Of a DNA stretch of 64,000 bases, positions 52,850 through 63,434 are shown piece by piece. Both the position numbers and the translations under genes were made by a program. The notes beneath the pieces are model-generated. The model was not told the origin of the DNA, searched no databases, and saw nothing but the letters and a program-made list of their open reading frames with translations. Numbering within the stretch: position 1 is the first letter of the stretch; each line of letters starts with the position of its first letter. The DNA is from Gammaproteobacteria bacterium (GTDB lineage Bacteria; Pseudomonadota; Gammaproteobacteria; Enterobacterales; Psychrobiaceae): the NCBI GenBank assembly GCA_013214945.1, contig JABSRT010000021.1, positions 1 to 64,000 of the forward strand, in the 5' to 3' direction.

Positions 52850-53713
52850 ATGAAAAATCAAATGACAGATCAGCAAAATATCCTACGTTTTAGTCTTAGT
52901 GGTCGTGGCAGTTACGGTATTAATGTCTTAAAAATTAGAGAAATAGTACCTTATAAAAAACTTAATCGACTGCCAAGCTCAAAACCGGGCATTGCTGGCT
53001 TAATTGAATTGCGTGGCCAAAACATTCAAGTTATTGACTTATCACAGGTCATCGGTCAACCGAGCTTAGTTGGTGATGATGCGAGCGAAACATCAATTAT
53101 TGTGACCGAGTTTAACCGGACCATGCAAGGGCTGCTCGTTAAGAAAGTCGATAAAATTATTAGTATTGATTGGCAAACCGTTAGTGCGTTACCGCGTGCG
53201 ACGGGTAACAGTCATTATTTGTCTGGCGTGCTGAAAGTAGACAATGACTTGGTTGGCTTGATTGATGTTGAAAAAATTCTTTATGAATTAACCCCACAGA
53301 TGAACAAAGTTGCCTTACCTAAATTCGACACCACTAAAATAATCGACAAAAAAATTCTAGCAGTCGATGATTCTAGAATGGCACGAAAATTAATCGCTAA
53401 TACCTTAGATCAAATGGGTGTTGATTACATTATGGCGAGTTCGGGTCAGGATGCACTCGATATAATGGGCGAAGACGGCGTTAAGATTGATATGGTCATT
53501 TCGGATATTGAAATGCCACATATGGATGGTTACGCGTTGAGTCGCCAGTTGCGAAAATTGTCTCATAGCAAAGACTGTTATATTTTATTGCACAGTTCGC
53601 TAAGTGGTAATGCTTGCCAAAATATGAGCGACCAGTCGGGAGCCAATAGATTATTGACCAAGTTTGTCGAAAATGAACTCGCCGACGCTGTCACCCAGGC
53701 TTTGTGTGCTTAA
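52850..53713 (+). CDS. cheV: Chemotaxis coupling protein CheV (CheW-REC)
   Basis: Couples receptors to CheA and may act as a phosphate sink. It has 287 residues: CheW-like domain (about 10-150: SLSGRGSYGINVLKIREIVPYKKLNRLP, LIELRGQNIQVIDLSQVIG) and receiver (about 165-285: KILAVDDSRMARKLI, VISDIEMPHMDGY). All receiver residues are visible. A second possible start at 52862 would remove four residues. Its stop overlaps the end of trmN6 on the other strand by four bases. Confidence 0.92.
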   Translation: MKNQMTDQQNILRFSLSGRGSYGINVLKIREIVPYKKLNRLPSSKPGIAGLIELRGQNIQVIDLSQVIGQPSLVGDDASETSIIVTEFNRTMQGLLVKKVDKIISIDWQTVSALPRATGNSHYLSGVLKVDNDLVGLIDVEKILYELTPQMNKVALPKFDTTKIIDKKILAVDDSRMARKLIANTLDQMGVDYIMASSGQDALDIMGEDGVKIDMVISDIEMPHMDGYALSRQLRKLSHSKDCYILLHSSLSGNACQNMSDQSGANRLLTKFVENELADAVTQALCA

Positions 53714-54432
53714 CGCGCGAAGCGTAATAAAAATTCACTAAGATAAGCGGCACTTTGTGCCGTGTACTGCTGGTGACTGGCGTAAATGGTTAATTGATCT
53801 TGCACAGGGGTCATTACAGTGATTGATTTTTCAAAGGTTAGCGCAGCCAGTTTGGCCTTGCCGTTAACTTGAGTGATTAATGATCTTTGGTGAGTGAGTT
53901 GCAGTTGTTGACTCTGGGCCAAATCCACGATGGTATCGACCTGATTTAAAGGCACTAATAAATAACAGCGGCCATTCGTTCGCAATAACCGCCCGCATAC
54001 CGCTAATAAATCCTTAAACGATAAGGTATCGGTATGGCGGGCGGTATTTCTTAACATTTCTTGATTTTTTAAATGATTATCGAAAAACGGCGGGTTAGAG
54101 ATAATCAGGTCAAAACAAGGCTGGTTATACTGCTGGGCCGCGTAAGCAGTAATGTCTTGCTCTATCACGGTTATTTGTTGTTCCCATTTACTATTACTGA
54201 CATTAAGCTGGGCTTCTTGAGCGGCCTGTGGGGTGAGTTCAACGGCCGTAACGTCGGCTGCACCGAGCTGCATTGCCATTAACGATAATAGACCAGTACC
54301 GGCGCCAATATCTAATACCTTATCAGCCGCTGTTAGCGGGATCATTGCACCAAAAATTAAACTGTCGGTGCAAACCTTCATGGCACTGGCAGCTTGCGTT
54401 ACAGAAAATTGCTGAAGTTTGAATACAGACAT
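53710..54432 (-). CDS. trmN6: tRNA1(Val) adenine-37 N6-methyltransferase
   Basis: SAM-dependent m6A37 methylation of tRNA-Val (E. coli YfiC). ATG 54432 gives 240 residues beginning MSVFKLQQFSVTQAASAMKVCTDSLIFGAM, the family start; an upstream in-frame start at 54495 adds 21 residues with no similarity. The SAM motif VLDIGAGTGLLSLMAMQL and catalytic NPPF in DLIISNPPFFDNH are present. The 3' end converges on and overlaps cheV by four bases. Confidence 0.92.
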   Translation of the reverse strand: MSVFKLQQFSVTQAASAMKVCTDSLIFGAMIPLTAADKVLDIGAGTGLLSLMAMQLGAADVTAVELTPQAAQEAQLNVSNSKWEQQITVIEQDITAYAAQQYNQPCFDLIISNPPFFDNHLKNQEMLRNTARHTDTLSFKDLLAVCGRLLRTNGRCYLLVPLNQVDTIVDLAQSQQLQLTHQRSLITQVNGKAKLAALTFEKSITVMTPVQDQLTIYASHQQYTAQSAAYLSEFLLRFAR

Positions 54433-54586
54433 TATTAGCTTTATTAAGTTGAAACTGTGGCCATTATATACCGCTTGGTCGGCTATTTTCACCATCTAAG
54501 CCACATCGGCTCACTAATCCTTAAACTAATGCTTGCCTCGGCGGTAAAAATCGCGATAATTCTTGCGATATTAATTTGAGCTGGTG

Positions 54587-55675
54587 ATGTTAGTGCAACT
54601 GTTAAAGATAGAATGTTTAGGTCGTGAATTACGATTAGATGGTTCAATGGCCGGGTGGCAAGCCCTGTATTGGGACAATCAGTTGGTTTCTCAGCGCGAG
54701 GCGAGTGCTGAGCCAAACGAGCAGCAATGCCATGAGTTTTCCCTGCAAGCCGGTGAGCAAACCATTAGTTGCCAACTCAAGGTCGAATTAACGTGGCAGC
54801 CCTTTGATTTAAGCTACCAATTACTGGTCAATGATGACGAAATCAGTCAGCAGCAATTGAACGAACACGACATTGAGCGCCGCTCTGTGGCTGAACGTGA
54901 GAAAACACCCACTAAATTTAGCTTAGTAGGTTTGGGATCGTTAGCGCTTAAGTTATTTAAAAGTGCCAAGGTGATTAAAGTATTATTTGCCGCGGGCAGT
55001 TTGGCCGCTTACGCGTGGTTGTTTTCAATTCAATTTGCGATTGCATTGATCTTATGTCTGGTTTTTCATGAATACGGTCACATTCGGGCGATGAAATATT
55101 TTGGCTTAAAAACCAAAGGCATTTACTTGATCCCCTTTGTTGGTGGTTTGGCGATGTCCGATGATAAAATTAATACCCGCTGGCAAGATGTTGTCATTTC
55201 GATCATGGGACCATTTTTTGGTTTAATTTTGTCTTTGGCTTGTTTAGTGGGCTATTGGATCACTGATCTTGAAATATTGGCTGGTTTGGCGGTCTTTAAT
55301 GCTTTACTCAATTTGTTTAACCTGTTGCCGGTATTGCCGCTTGATGGTGGCCATATTTTAAAAAGTATAGCCTTTTCAATTAACTCAAAACTCGGTTTGG
55401 TGGCTTGTGTGGCTGGCGCGGCGTTAGGTGTTTATGCCAGTTATTATTTCGGCTTGGCGTTATTGGGCTTTCTGCTATTGATTGGCAGCGTTGAAATATT
55501 GTTTGAATGGCGTGGTCGTCATCACAGTCAACTATTACCGCTTAACCGTTACGCGCAGGTGGTTTCTAGTGTGTGGTATGTCTTAACGTTAGGCGGTTTG
55601 TGCGCCATTATTTATTTTGTTGGCCAGTCAGGCAATGACGCGTTAGCGTTACCGATGAAAATTTTAGCGAGCTAA
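54587..55675 (+). CDS. M50-family intramembrane metalloprotease-like protein
   Basis: A 362-residue protein with about six membrane helices. The zinc motif is HEYGH at residues 161-165, and the third ligand region is NLFNLLPVLPLDGGHIL with the family DGG. The N-terminal 120 residues are soluble (RELRLDGSMAGWQALYWDNQLVSQRE, beta-rich) and precede the first helix, so this is a site-2-protease-like enzyme with an accessory domain; no PDZ is seen. ATG 54587 is preferred over the overlapping GTG 54584. It shares one base with the rluF-like gene (TAATG), so they are translationally coupled. Confidence 0.82.
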   Translation: MLVQLLKIECLGRELRLDGSMAGWQALYWDNQLVSQREASAEPNEQQCHEFSLQAGEQTISCQLKVELTWQPFDLSYQLLVNDDEISQQQLNEHDIERRSVAEREKTPTKFSLVGLGSLALKLFKSAKVIKVLFAAGSLAAYAWLFSIQFAIALILCLVFHEYGHIRAMKYFGLKTKGIYLIPFVGGLAMSDDKINTRWQDVVISIMGPFFGLILSLACLVGYWITDLEILAGLAVFNALLNLFNLLPVLPLDGGHILKSIAFSINSKLGLVACVAGAALGVYASYYFGLALLGFLLLIGSVEILFEWRGRHHSQLLPLNRYAQVVSSVWYVLTLGGLCAIIYFVGQSGNDALALPMKILAS

Positions 55676-56367
55676 TGCGATTAGCGCAGTTTATTAGCCG
55701 CAGCGGATTTTGTTCGCGCCGTGCTGCTAGTCGTTTAATAGATAGTGGGGTTGTGACGGTTGCGGGCAAGTTGGCTGGGCATTTGAGTTTTGTCGATGGC
55801 ACCGAAGAGGTTGCCATTGCCGGAACCGTGGTGACTTTAGCCAAGCAAGCTCGCTATGTTATTTACAATAAGCCAGTTGGCATTGACTGTAATTGTAATG
55901 AAGACGATCCCGACAGCATCATTAATCAGCTTACTTTTAGCCCACGGCTGTTTCCGGTCGGGCGACTCGATAAAGACTCGCATGGTTTATTACTGCTCAC
56001 TAATGATGGTGACTTGTGCCACCGTTTATTAGCACCGCAATTTAATCACCCTAAGACCTACTTAGTGACGGTTGAACCTTATTATGGCATGGGCAATATT
56101 AATGATGAGTTTGTGCTTAAAATGAGCCAGCCAATTACCTTAAAACAAGCTACCACTAAAGCATGTACGGTTGAATTAGTCGGGCTTAATCAATTTAAAA
56201 TTACCCTAACCCAAGGGCTTAACCGACAAATTCGAAAAATGGCACAAGTGTGTGGTTATCGGGTGGTCGATTTACAACGCTTAACCCTGGTTAACCTTGA
56301 GCTAGGCACCTTGGCGTTAGGGCAATGGCGCGATTTATCGAGTGCTGAGCTAGCTGATTTGAAATAA
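55675..56367 (+). CDS. rluF: RsuA/RluF-type 23S rRNA pseudouridine synthase
   Basis: Pseudouridylates rRNA or tRNA; E. coli RluF modifies 23S U2604 and tRNA-Tyr. It has 230 residues: S4 domain (MRLAQFISRSGFCSRRAASRLI), catalytic domain with IYNKPVGID and the active motif FPVGRLDKDSHGLLLLTNDGDL, then QGLNRQIRKMAQVCGY and QWRDLSSAELADL, which resembles RluF more than RluB/E. It lacks the long basic C-terminal tail of E. coli RluF. The start overlaps the M50 stop by one base. Confidence 0.88.
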   Translation: MRLAQFISRSGFCSRRAASRLIDSGVVTVAGKLAGHLSFVDGTEEVAIAGTVVTLAKQARYVIYNKPVGIDCNCNEDDPDSIINQLTFSPRLFPVGRLDKDSHGLLLLTNDGDLCHRLLAPQFNHPKTYLVTVEPYYGMGNINDEFVLKMSQPITLKQATTKACTVELVGLNQFKITLTQGLNRQIRKMAQVCGYRVVDLQRLTLVNLELGTLALGQWRDLSSAELADLK

Positions 56368-56449
56368 GCAGACGTATTCGCGAGCAACCGCTAAATAATC
56401 GCTGTAAAAAGTAGAATTGTCTCCTAAACTATTTGTAAGGGGCATTACT

Positions 56450-58774
56450 ATGACAATCAAAACTCGAATTCTTCTTGCGATAATATCTATTGGGATCTTG
56501 CCACTGCTTGGTGCAAGTTTAATCATTGGTTATTCAATATCCGATCAGATTAGTACCACACTTAACGGCACGGTTTCAGCAAAACTGGTCGCCGTAAGAG
56601 AAATGAAAAAATCCCAACTCGTTAATTACTTTCATGATTTAGAAATCTTAGTCGCTAGTATTTCGAGTGAAGATTTGACAGTAAAAGCAACCGGTTATTT
56701 ATCAAAATCCTTTAATCTTGATATTCAAGCTGACGAGGTTGAACAACAAAGCCTGAGTGAATTTTATAATCAAGCATATTTACAGCGTGCTCAAGCGCTC
56801 GACCCTTCTCTTAAACCGGCGCAGGTAACGTCGGTGCTGGCGGCTTTAGATCCTGCTGCTAGTTTTTATCAGGCGCGTTATATCAGCCAAAACGAAAATC
56901 CGCTGGACTCAAAACATGCGCTTATCCAAGCGAAGAAAAAGGGCCGGTTTAATGCGCGTTACGATATTTATCACAGCGAGTATCATCCTGAATTAACTAA
57001 AATCCAACAAGAGTTTGGTTTCCCCGATGTGTTATTAGTGAATGCCGTTGGTCGAGTCGTATACTCGGTGGTTAAAAATATTGATTACGGGACGTCGTTA
57101 GAGCAGGGTGCATTAGCTGATACTGGTTTGGCGAAAGCATGGCGCAAGGCAATTAATGGCGCTCAAGGAGAAGTATTTCTCACTGATTTGGCGAGCTACC
57201 TACCGTCATATGGCGCGCCTGCTGGCTTTATGTCAGCGCCTGTTTATGAGCAGGGTAAAATGATTGGTGCTTTGGTGGTTCAGTTACCTCTGGCGCGTGT
57301 GACGCGCATTATGACCAGTTCAAGTAAATGGTCAGATGTTGGCCTTGGACAAACCGGAGAAGTTTATTTGGTTGGTGCCGATCAGCGATTACGTTCTGAA
57401 GCGCGTTTACTGATTGAGGATATTAGTCTATATCTCGAGAAAATTGCAACGACGGGTTGGCAAGATAAGATTGCTACGATACAAAATAGAAATACTGGCG
57501 TAACTTTGCAAAAATCAGTGGCAAGCAGCGTGACGAAAGCATTGGCTGGCGAGACAGGCGTGGTGCTAACCGATGGATATTATGGTGAGCAAGTATTGTC
57601 GGCATATACGCCTCTAAACATCAAAGATCAGCATTGGGCATTAATATCAGAGATTAGTGAGCAAGAGGCTTTTGCCGATAAACAGCAAATACTCAAGAAC
57701 CTGGCGACAGACAGCGCAATTGTTATTATCGTTGCGCTAGTAGTCGCGACATTATTTGGGATTTTAATTTCGAGATTGTTGGTTAATCCAATTCAGCAGT
57801 TGGTGAGTTCGTTTGAGGAAATAGCGCAAGGCGATGGCGACCTTAGCATTGTGCTCGCTAGTGCCGCGCGCAAAGATGAAATAGGGGAGCTCTCCCGGGC
57901 CTTTAACACTTTTATTGCAAGTATTAGAGGTGTCGTGTCACAAGTTATCACCACGGCGACGGAGTTGACTTTGGTCGCTGCTAACTTGCAGCAAAGTGTC
58001 GACAATACGTCGTCAAGCATGGGGAAACAGCGCTTGATGACCAATACAATTGCTAGCGCGATGACCGAGTTCTCTGCGTCGATTGATGAGGTTGCCAGAG
58101 GAAGTAACGATACGCTAGCAACAATGAATAACGCTGGTCAGGCGACAGTGAAAGGCGCTAGCAGTGCCCAAAAGTCTGTTGTTGAAATTGATCAATTAGC
58201 CCAGGGCACCAGTGAGTCAACCAGTTCGATCGCGCGACTATCTACAGAGATAGACCAAATAAGCGAGGTGCTTGATGTGATTAACGGCATTGCAGAACAG
58301 ACGAGCCTGCTGGCATTAAATGCGGCGATTGAAGCAGCGCGGGCGGGTGAGCAAGGCCGAGGTTTTGCGGTGGTTGCCGACGAAGTGAGAACGCTGTCAT
58401 CACGGACTCAGTCTGCCACGGTCGATATTAAAGAGAAGATGGTCCAACTAAGAAGCGCAGCTGACGAGTCAGTGAGCCGAGCTAATAGTTCGCTTGATAA
58501 TGCCAAACACGGCATTGCTTTAGTCAACCAAACGGCGAGTGAACTTGAATTGATATTGAGCTTAGTGAGTGAAGTAGAGACAATGCATTCACACATTGCA
58601 TCAGCCGTTACCCAGCAGCAAAGTGCGATCAGAGAAATAGAACAAAATGTCATTGAAATTGACGGGCTTTCTGAAATGACCCTTAGTGGCACCGAGCAAG
58701 CAGCGAAGTCTACGCAGGAACTGCAACAAATGGCGGTTAAATTACGTGATTTAGTCGGGCACTTTAAAACCTGA
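56450..58774 (+). CDS. Methyl-accepting chemotaxis protein
   Basis: A 774-residue chemoreceptor. Membrane helix 1 is about residues 5-27, followed by a large periplasmic sensor (probably dCache) to about 420, helix 2 ([24 protein letters not shown]), HAMP (445-500) and the signalling domain with the hairpin tip [35 protein letters not shown]. No C-terminal CheR-docking pentapeptide is present. ATG 56450 has TAAGGGGC ahead; an upstream TTG at 56417 is rejected. Confidence 0.92.
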   Translation: MTIKTRILLAIISIGILPLLGASLIIGYSISDQISTTLNGTVSAKLVAVREMKKSQLVNYFHDLEILVASISSEDLTVKATGYLSKSFNLDIQADEVEQQSLSEFYNQAYLQRAQALDPSLKPAQVTSVLAALDPAASFYQARYISQNENPLDSKHALIQAKKKGRFNARYDIYHSEYHPELTKIQQEFGFPDVLLVNAVGRVVYSVVKNIDYGTSLEQGALADTGLAKAWRKAINGAQGEVFLTDLASYLPSYGAPAGFMSAPVYEQGKMIGALVVQLPLARVTRIMTSSSKWSDVGLGQTGEVYLVGADQRLRSEARLLIEDISLYLEKIATTGWQDKIATIQNRNTGVTLQKSVASSVTKALAGETGVVLTDGYYGEQVLSAYTPLNIKDQHWALISEISEQEAFADKQQILKNLATDSAIVIIVALVVATLFGILISRLLVNPIQQLVSSFEEIAQGDGDLSIVLASAARKDEIGELSRAFNTFIASIRGVVSQVITTATELTLVAANLQQSVDNTSSSMGKQRLMTNTIASAMTEFSASIDEVARGSNDTLATMNNAGQATVKGASSAQKSVVEIDQLAQGTSESTSSIARLSTEIDQISEVLDVINGIAEQTSLLALNAAIEAARAGEQGRGFAVVADEVRTLSSRTQSATVDIKEKMVQLRSAADESVSRANSSLDNAKHGIALVNQTASELELILSLVSEVETMHSHIASAVTQQQSAIREIEQNVIEIDGLSEMTLSGTEQAAKSTQELQQMAVKLRDLVGHFKT

Positions 58775-58803
58775 GACTAACCTAAAGTTAGTCGACTGAT
58801 AAC

Positions 58804-58840
58804 AAAAGGGGTGCTTACTTAAAGGCATCCCTTTTTTTTT
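58804..58840 (+). terminator. Rho-independent terminator after the chemoreceptor gene
   Basis: AAAAGGGGTGC (58804-58814) pairs with GCATCCCTTTT (58825-58835) over 11 bp with one G-U pair, followed by a total run of nine T. A smaller perfect stem, GACTAAC/GTTAGTC (58775-58793), directly precedes it. Confidence 0.93.
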
Positions 58841-58861
58841 ACTCAATCAATATTCGTGGTA

Positions 58862-60628
58862 TTAACCTAACTGATTGGCTTTGCGGTAGTTGCCTTGATA
58901 GTCGAAAACTTTTTCTTTGATTTGCCAGTAATGATTTTGTTTACGGGCAATCACAAAGTCAGGCGCAATAAAGGCTGCTGCGACAGCTAATACTGTAGCG
59001 GCATCTTTAAATTGTTCTGGCCGTGAACCTTGTTCGAAGCGCCGCCCAAATTGCTGATTGAAGAGTTCGCGTGACGTTTTATGGTTAAAATTAAACTGTT
59101 CACTAACTGTGGCGCCATCTTCATCAAAATATGAGATTTTAATCCGATTCTCAGCTTTGGCGGCTGGCTCAATTAACATACCGCTGCAACGTAAGACCAT
59201 GGCATCTTTGAGCTTAAGTGCATTTTTCAGTAATTGGTCTGGATCGATAATCGCATGTTGGCATTGTAAACAGCGCCGGGCTGCAATGTCATTTTCGGCA
59301 CCACACTGGCTGCATTCTTTAAATCGAAAGCGGTAATCACAGCGCACCTTGCGTTGTTGTTCATCTAGCTCATAACCCCAGCAGCGGCGGCCATAATGCT
59401 CGATAATTTGGTTGTCTTCACTTACTTTGCCCCAAAAGGTATTGCCGAATTGGCAAATAGGGCAGTTAACTAACACGGGCACACTGTCGCTGTTTGGTTT
59501 GGCACTGCCAACTTCTGGGCTGTAAATATCAAAGCCACTACCAGCGTAGTCGATAATTAGGCAGTCTTTTTTGTCTGGAGCGAGGCGTAAACCGCGGCCA
59601 ACAATTTGTTGAAACAAGCTCAGTGATTGAGTAGGGCGTAACAAGGCAATAAAATCGACATGGGGCGCATCAAAGCCGGTGGTTAGCACCGCGACATTGA
59701 CTAAATATTTAATCTGTTGCTGTTTAAAATCATTAATTATTTGGTCGCGTTGCTGGTTAGGCGTATCGCCTAAAATCATCGCGGCATTGTGACCCTTAAG
59801 ATAACCCATAATTTCTTTGGCGTGATCAGTGGTCGCCGCAAAAATCATCACCCCACGGCGGTTTTTACTTAAGCTAATCACTTGCTCGATAATCGCTTGG
59901 GTTACCCGGGCGTGCGTCGTTAGCAACGAATTTACTTCCTGTGCAGGGTAGTTGCCTAATTGGTTGGCATTAATGCTCGAAAAGTCATAATGCGCAATGG
60001 TCGCGTCAATCAAATTAGGCTGGGTTAAAAAACCCTGCTTAATCATTAATGCCAGCGGCATTTCATAGATACAATCAACAAAGGGTCTGGGTTCGTCGGT
60101 TCGGGTAAAACCGTGGTAATGATGTTGATAAATCCATCCAATGCCTAACCGAAAGGGCGTGGCAGTTAATCCCAGTACTTTTAGTTTAGGGTTAGCGATT
60201 TTTAATTTGCTAATCAACTGTTGATATTGGTTTTGTGCCTCGTCGTCTTCACGGGTTAAGCCAATGCGGTGGCATTCATCGATAATTAATAATGAATAAT
60301 AGTCGCTAAAATCGGCTAAGTTCGGTGCCGCCGATTGAATACTGGCAAAAGTCACTTGATGATCTAATTGCTTGCGGCCAAGCCCAGCGGAATAAATACC
60401 CGCGGTTAAACCATAACTTTGATACTTTTCATGATTTTGCTCGACCAGTTCTTTGACATGCGCCAGCACCAATATTTTATGCCGGGCTAGGCTGGCCAGT
60501 TCGCTAATGACCAAGCTTTTACCACTGCCAGTGGGCAATACGATAACCGCGGCATCGTCAGTTTGACGAAAGTGTGCCAAGGTCGCGTTAACCGCTTGTT
60601 GTTGATAAGGACGTAAGGTATATGCCAT
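58862..60628 (-). CDS. radD: RadD-family DNA helicase-like ATPase
   Basis: An SF2 protein involved in DNA repair with RecA/SSB in E. coli (YejH). It has 588 residues. Walker A is VIVLPTGSGKSLVISELASLARHK, the DECH box IIDECHRIG, TATPFRLGIGWIYQHHYHG follows, motif VI is QIVGRGLRLAPDKKDCLIIDYAG, and a C-terminal zinc ribbon region has CPICQFGNTFWGKVSE and CSQCGAENDIAARRCLQCQ. The agreement with E. coli RadD, as I recall it, extends through the whole protein to KEKVFDYQGNYRKANQLG. Confidence 0.94.
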   Translation of the reverse strand: MAYTLRPYQQQAVNATLAHFRQTDDAAVIVLPTGSGKSLVISELASLARHKILVLAHVKELVEQNHEKYQSYGLTAGIYSAGLGRKQLDHQVTFASIQSAAPNLADFSDYYSLLIIDECHRIGLTREDDEAQNQYQQLISKLKIANPKLKVLGLTATPFRLGIGWIYQHHYHGFTRTDEPRPFVDCIYEMPLALMIKQGFLTQPNLIDATIAHYDFSSINANQLGNYPAQEVNSLLTTHARVTQAIIEQVISLSKNRRGVMIFAATTDHAKEIMGYLKGHNAAMILGDTPNQQRDQIINDFKQQQIKYLVNVAVLTTGFDAPHVDFIALLRPTQSLSLFQQIVGRGLRLAPDKKDCLIIDYAGSGFDIYSPEVGSAKPNSDSVPVLVNCPICQFGNTFWGKVSEDNQIIEHYGRRCWGYELDEQQRKVRCDYRFRFKECSQCGAENDIAARRCLQCQHAIIDPDQLLKNALKLKDAMVLRCSGMLIEPAAKAENRIKISYFDEDGATVSEQFNFNHKTSRELFNQQFGRRFEQGSRPEQFKDAATVLAVAAAFIAPDFVIARKQNHYWQIKEKVFDYQGNYRKANQLG

Positions 60629-60634
60629 TAGGAT

Positions 60635-61876
60635 TTAATCTTGAGCCGGTAATTTGTTTTTTGCTTCAATCCATTGTGCCATATATTTGGTACTTTTATG
60701 ATGATGATGACGTAACATCGCGCCCGAAAAATTGGCAAGTCGATGTTGCGGTAAATCATTAAGCAGCTGATTAATTTGTTGCAACAATAAATTACCTAAA
60801 TGGTGTTTGTCATAAAGTGTTTTAATAATTTGGTCACCATGGTTGACCGCTTGCTGCCAGCTTTGTTGGTCGTTATAAAGTGCCACTGCTTGATCTGCAA
60901 AGGTTTGGGCATCGTCCGTGATCATGCCAGACCACGGCAATTGACCGTGCATAGCCTCGCTGCCGATACTGGTAGTGACATTAGGCGTACCATTAAGCAT
61001 TGCGTCGGCTAACTTGCCCTTGATGCCAGCGCCAAAGCGAATTGGCGCCAGACAAACCCGTGCTTCTCGCATCACTTGGTGAGCATCTTTAGCCCAACCT
61101 TTAACATGAAAACCTTGTTTTGGATTATCAAATGCCATGGCTTTCGCTGGTGGATAAGCGCCATATACATTGAGTTTGGCTTTAGGCAGTTGCTGACGAA
61201 TAAGCGGCCAGATAGTCTCTTTTAAATAACGTACGGCATCCCAGTTTGGGGCATGGCGAAAATTACCGATTGAGACAAAATCAGCGCGTTGATCAAAGTC
61301 AGGTCGTGGCTGTGACAATTGCTGTGGCTCGAGCATAAAGGGCAGGTGGTGCAACAAAGCGGGATCAACACGATAATGCTCGCTTAATAAGCTCATTTCA
61401 TAAGTAGATATAATCAATGACATATCGCAGCGTAAAATCGCGGCGATTTCGCGCATTGCAATATCAGAGCTCAAATCTTGCTTGGTGACAGCCCGCTGCT
61501 GCTTGTAAGCACGGTGTCTGGCATCGCGTAATGAATGAAGGTCTTCGGTATCTAGAATGCGTAGTGCATTAGGGCACTGCTGCTCAACACGCCAACCAAA
61601 CTGTTCTTCCATCATAAAGCGGTCGAACATTACGATATCGGGTTGTAATTGGCTAATGTAGTGATCGAAACTTTCATTGTTCAGCTCAATATTGACCGTG
61701 GGCACATCGATAGCCGCAAGGTCAGCCATGTGATCTGACAGCGCTGCTGGACTGGCAAAGGTGACTGCCCACTGTTGACTGCGAAATAGGGAAATTAATT
61801 CCATCATGCGGGTGCCAGCGGCTGAGGAATTTGGTTCAGGCCATACATAGCCAATTATTAGGACATTTTTCATCAT
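60635..61876 (-). CDS. Glycosyltransferase family 1/4-type
   Basis: A 412-413-residue cytoplasmic GT-B glycosyltransferase. Two adjacent ATG codons (61876 and 61873) begin M(M)KNVLIIGYVWPEPNSSAAGTRMMELISLF; an upstream TTG at 61942 adds 22 residues with no family look. The C-terminal half has DFVSIGNFRHAPNWDAVRYLKETIWPLI, the Gly-rich FHVKGWAKDAHQVMREARVCLAPIRFGAGIKGKLADAML and MLNGTPNVTTSIGSEAM, the nucleotide-sugar-binding pattern. Donor and acceptor are unknown. It is six bases upstream of radD. Confidence 0.85.
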   Translation of the reverse strand: MMKNVLIIGYVWPEPNSSAAGTRMMELISLFRSQQWAVTFASPAALSDHMADLAAIDVPTVNIELNNESFDHYISQLQPDIVMFDRFMMEEQFGWRVEQQCPNALRILDTEDLHSLRDARHRAYKQQRAVTKQDLSSDIAMREIAAILRCDMSLIISTYEMSLLSEHYRVDPALLHHLPFMLEPQQLSQPRPDFDQRADFVSIGNFRHAPNWDAVRYLKETIWPLIRQQLPKAKLNVYGAYPPAKAMAFDNPKQGFHVKGWAKDAHQVMREARVCLAPIRFGAGIKGKLADAMLNGTPNVTTSIGSEAMHGQLPWSGMITDDAQTFADQAVALYNDQQSWQQAVNHGDQIIKTLYDKHHLGNLLLQQINQLLNDLPQHRLANFSGAMLRHHHHKSTKYMAQWIEAKNKLPAQD

Positions 61877-61964
61877 AAGTATCGATGGTGCAAGATGGCG
61901 CAGATTGTAGCTGGAACTTAGCGAGGAAACTATCGCAATCAACTAAAAAGGCTGGTTAAGTCCA

Positions 61965-62696
61965 TTAATATTTAACTTGGGCGCCGTTTCTCTGCTGCTT
62001 GATTTTATTGGCGATCGCTGGCAGTAAAGCTTGATGTTTTTTATGCAGAAATAAATACAATGGGTCGGTTCGCAAAGTTGGTTCTAAAATACGTAGGCTA
62101 CCAGTTAAATCAATATTTACGTGACCTTGGGCAAAACTGCGGCTATATAAAATAATATCAAGACGCTTTGCTTGCAGCATGTTAAATAAAATTTGCTTAT
62201 TAGCAATCGCATAGGTGTTTTTTAAATCTTTTATCAATGGCTTAATCAGTAGCCAGCCGGCAATGTAACCAATTTTGTAATGACTAAGCTCTGATAGGCC
62301 GTGGCTTAAGTTAATGTCCGGGTTGGTTGTGATAGCCACTAACTCGTGTGAGCCAAGTGATTGTGGCACCTTGATTAAATTTTTATAATGTAAACTTGTG
62401 CTGGATATATGTGGGTATGAACCGTCAACAAAGCCTGAGTTAGTTTCTCTAAAGGTACGTATCGAAGGGGTGTTGCGATATTCTAGCTTAATATTTAACT
62501 GAGAAAAAACCTGCTCGATAAACTGATCTAAACTATGTGCTGCTTGACCTTTATCTGAGGGCGGCACGGCGGAATTTAATATAAAAGTGTTAGGTTGGTT
62601 AACCGAGTGTTGACTTGCTAGTACCTGCTGATTAAGTCCGAGGCCAAGAGCTAATAACCAGCCAAGGCGGATTATGGTGCGTCTTAAATAGTTCAA
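61965..62696 (-). CDS. Periplasmic solute-binding-like protein (SBP_bac_3 type)
   Basis: A 243-residue exported protein. The signal peptide is about residues 1-27 (LGWLLALGLGLNQQVLASQ). The rest follows the amino-acid-type binding fold: GQAAHSLDQFIEQVFSQLNIKLEYR, GFVDGSYP, and IGYIAGWLLIKPL. No ABC transporter genes are adjacent, so it may be an orphan sensor or a leftover of a transport or GGDEF-linked system. Confidence 0.7.
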   Translation of the reverse strand: MNYLRRTIIRLGWLLALGLGLNQQVLASQHSVNQPNTFILNSAVPPSDKGQAAHSLDQFIEQVFSQLNIKLEYRNTPSIRTFRETNSGFVDGSYPHISSTSLHYKNLIKVPQSLGSHELVAITTNPDINLSHGLSELSHYKIGYIAGWLLIKPLIKDLKNTYAIANKQILFNMLQAKRLDIILYSRSFAQGHVNIDLTGSLRILEPTLRTDPLYLFLHKKHQALLPAIANKIKQQRNGAQVKY

Positions 62697-63009
62697 ATAA
62701 ACCCCTTATCTCCAATTATTACGTGATCAATATGCAGGCAGCACTATTTTTGTGCTCCAATTTAATCACTACTCACATCCTTGTTGTTTTATGTTATCGG
62801 CCAAAAGCATGATTAGTATAACTATTTTAATAAACAATTGTTAATTATTAAAATGGTGGCAGCTAGCCGTGAGCATTAAACAATGCCGTGATGGAATAGA
62901 CGAGAAGAGGTAATGAGGGAAATACAGCGAATAAGTCGGCTTGGTGTTAAAGCCAGCCGACTAATATTAAGTAACTAATGTGTATAAACTGGGCACCGCT
63001 AGTGTAGCG
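62697..63009. other. Intergenic region with a hairpin after the rhodanese gene
   Basis: 313 bases without a gene. AGTCGGCT (62934-62941) and AGCCGACT (62955-62962) form an 8-bp stem downstream of the minus-strand rhodanese gene; no T-run, so it is a weak terminator candidate. The rest should hold the promoter of the binding-protein gene. Confidence 0.4.
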
Positions 63010-63423
63010 TTATTGGCTAAAAATTTCGGGTTTGGCAGCCAATATTGCGTTTAAACCACCGCCATTGTGCAAATTGGTATAACCGGCTTTGGTTAAACTT
63101 TCAAATGCCATTCCTGACCTATTGCCACTGCGACAATATAAGACAATGTCGCGATTCTTGCTAATATCCAAGGTCTTAAACAGACTAACCGCGACATCAA
63201 ACGGAATGTTTATTGCACCCTCTAAATGTCCCGCAGCGTACTCTTGCGCCGTTCGAGCATCAACAATTAACGCGCCAGCTTCGATTAACTGCCAGGTTTT
63301 TTGTTCGCGGCTTTCTTGGACGATAGTGCTCTGTTCTAGATTCTTTTGCGGTGACAAATCACCAGCAATTACCGATCCTGCGATTAATAAATACAACATA
63401 CTTACGATTTTAAAATATTTCAT
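63010..63423 (-). CDS. Exported rhodanese-domain sulfurtransferase
   Basis: A 137-residue protein with a signal peptide (MKYFKIVSMLYLLIAGSVIAGD) and a single rhodanese domain: LIVDARTAQEYAAGHLEGAINIPF and the catalytic loop VLYCRSGNRSG with an intact Cys. It acts in the periplasm, presumably on persulfide or thiosulfate sulfur. The neighbour 11 bases upstream is a DUF2892 membrane protein; in E. coli YgaP rhodanese and DUF2892-like parts are one protein. Confidence 0.88.
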   Translation of the reverse strand: MKYFKIVSMLYLLIAGSVIAGDLSPQKNLEQSTIVQESREQKTWQLIEAGALIVDARTAQEYAAGHLEGAINIPFDVAVSLFKTLDISKNRDIVLYCRSGNRSGMAFESLTKAGYTNLHNGGGLNAILAAKPEIFSQ

Positions 63424-63434
63424 CAGAGACTCGA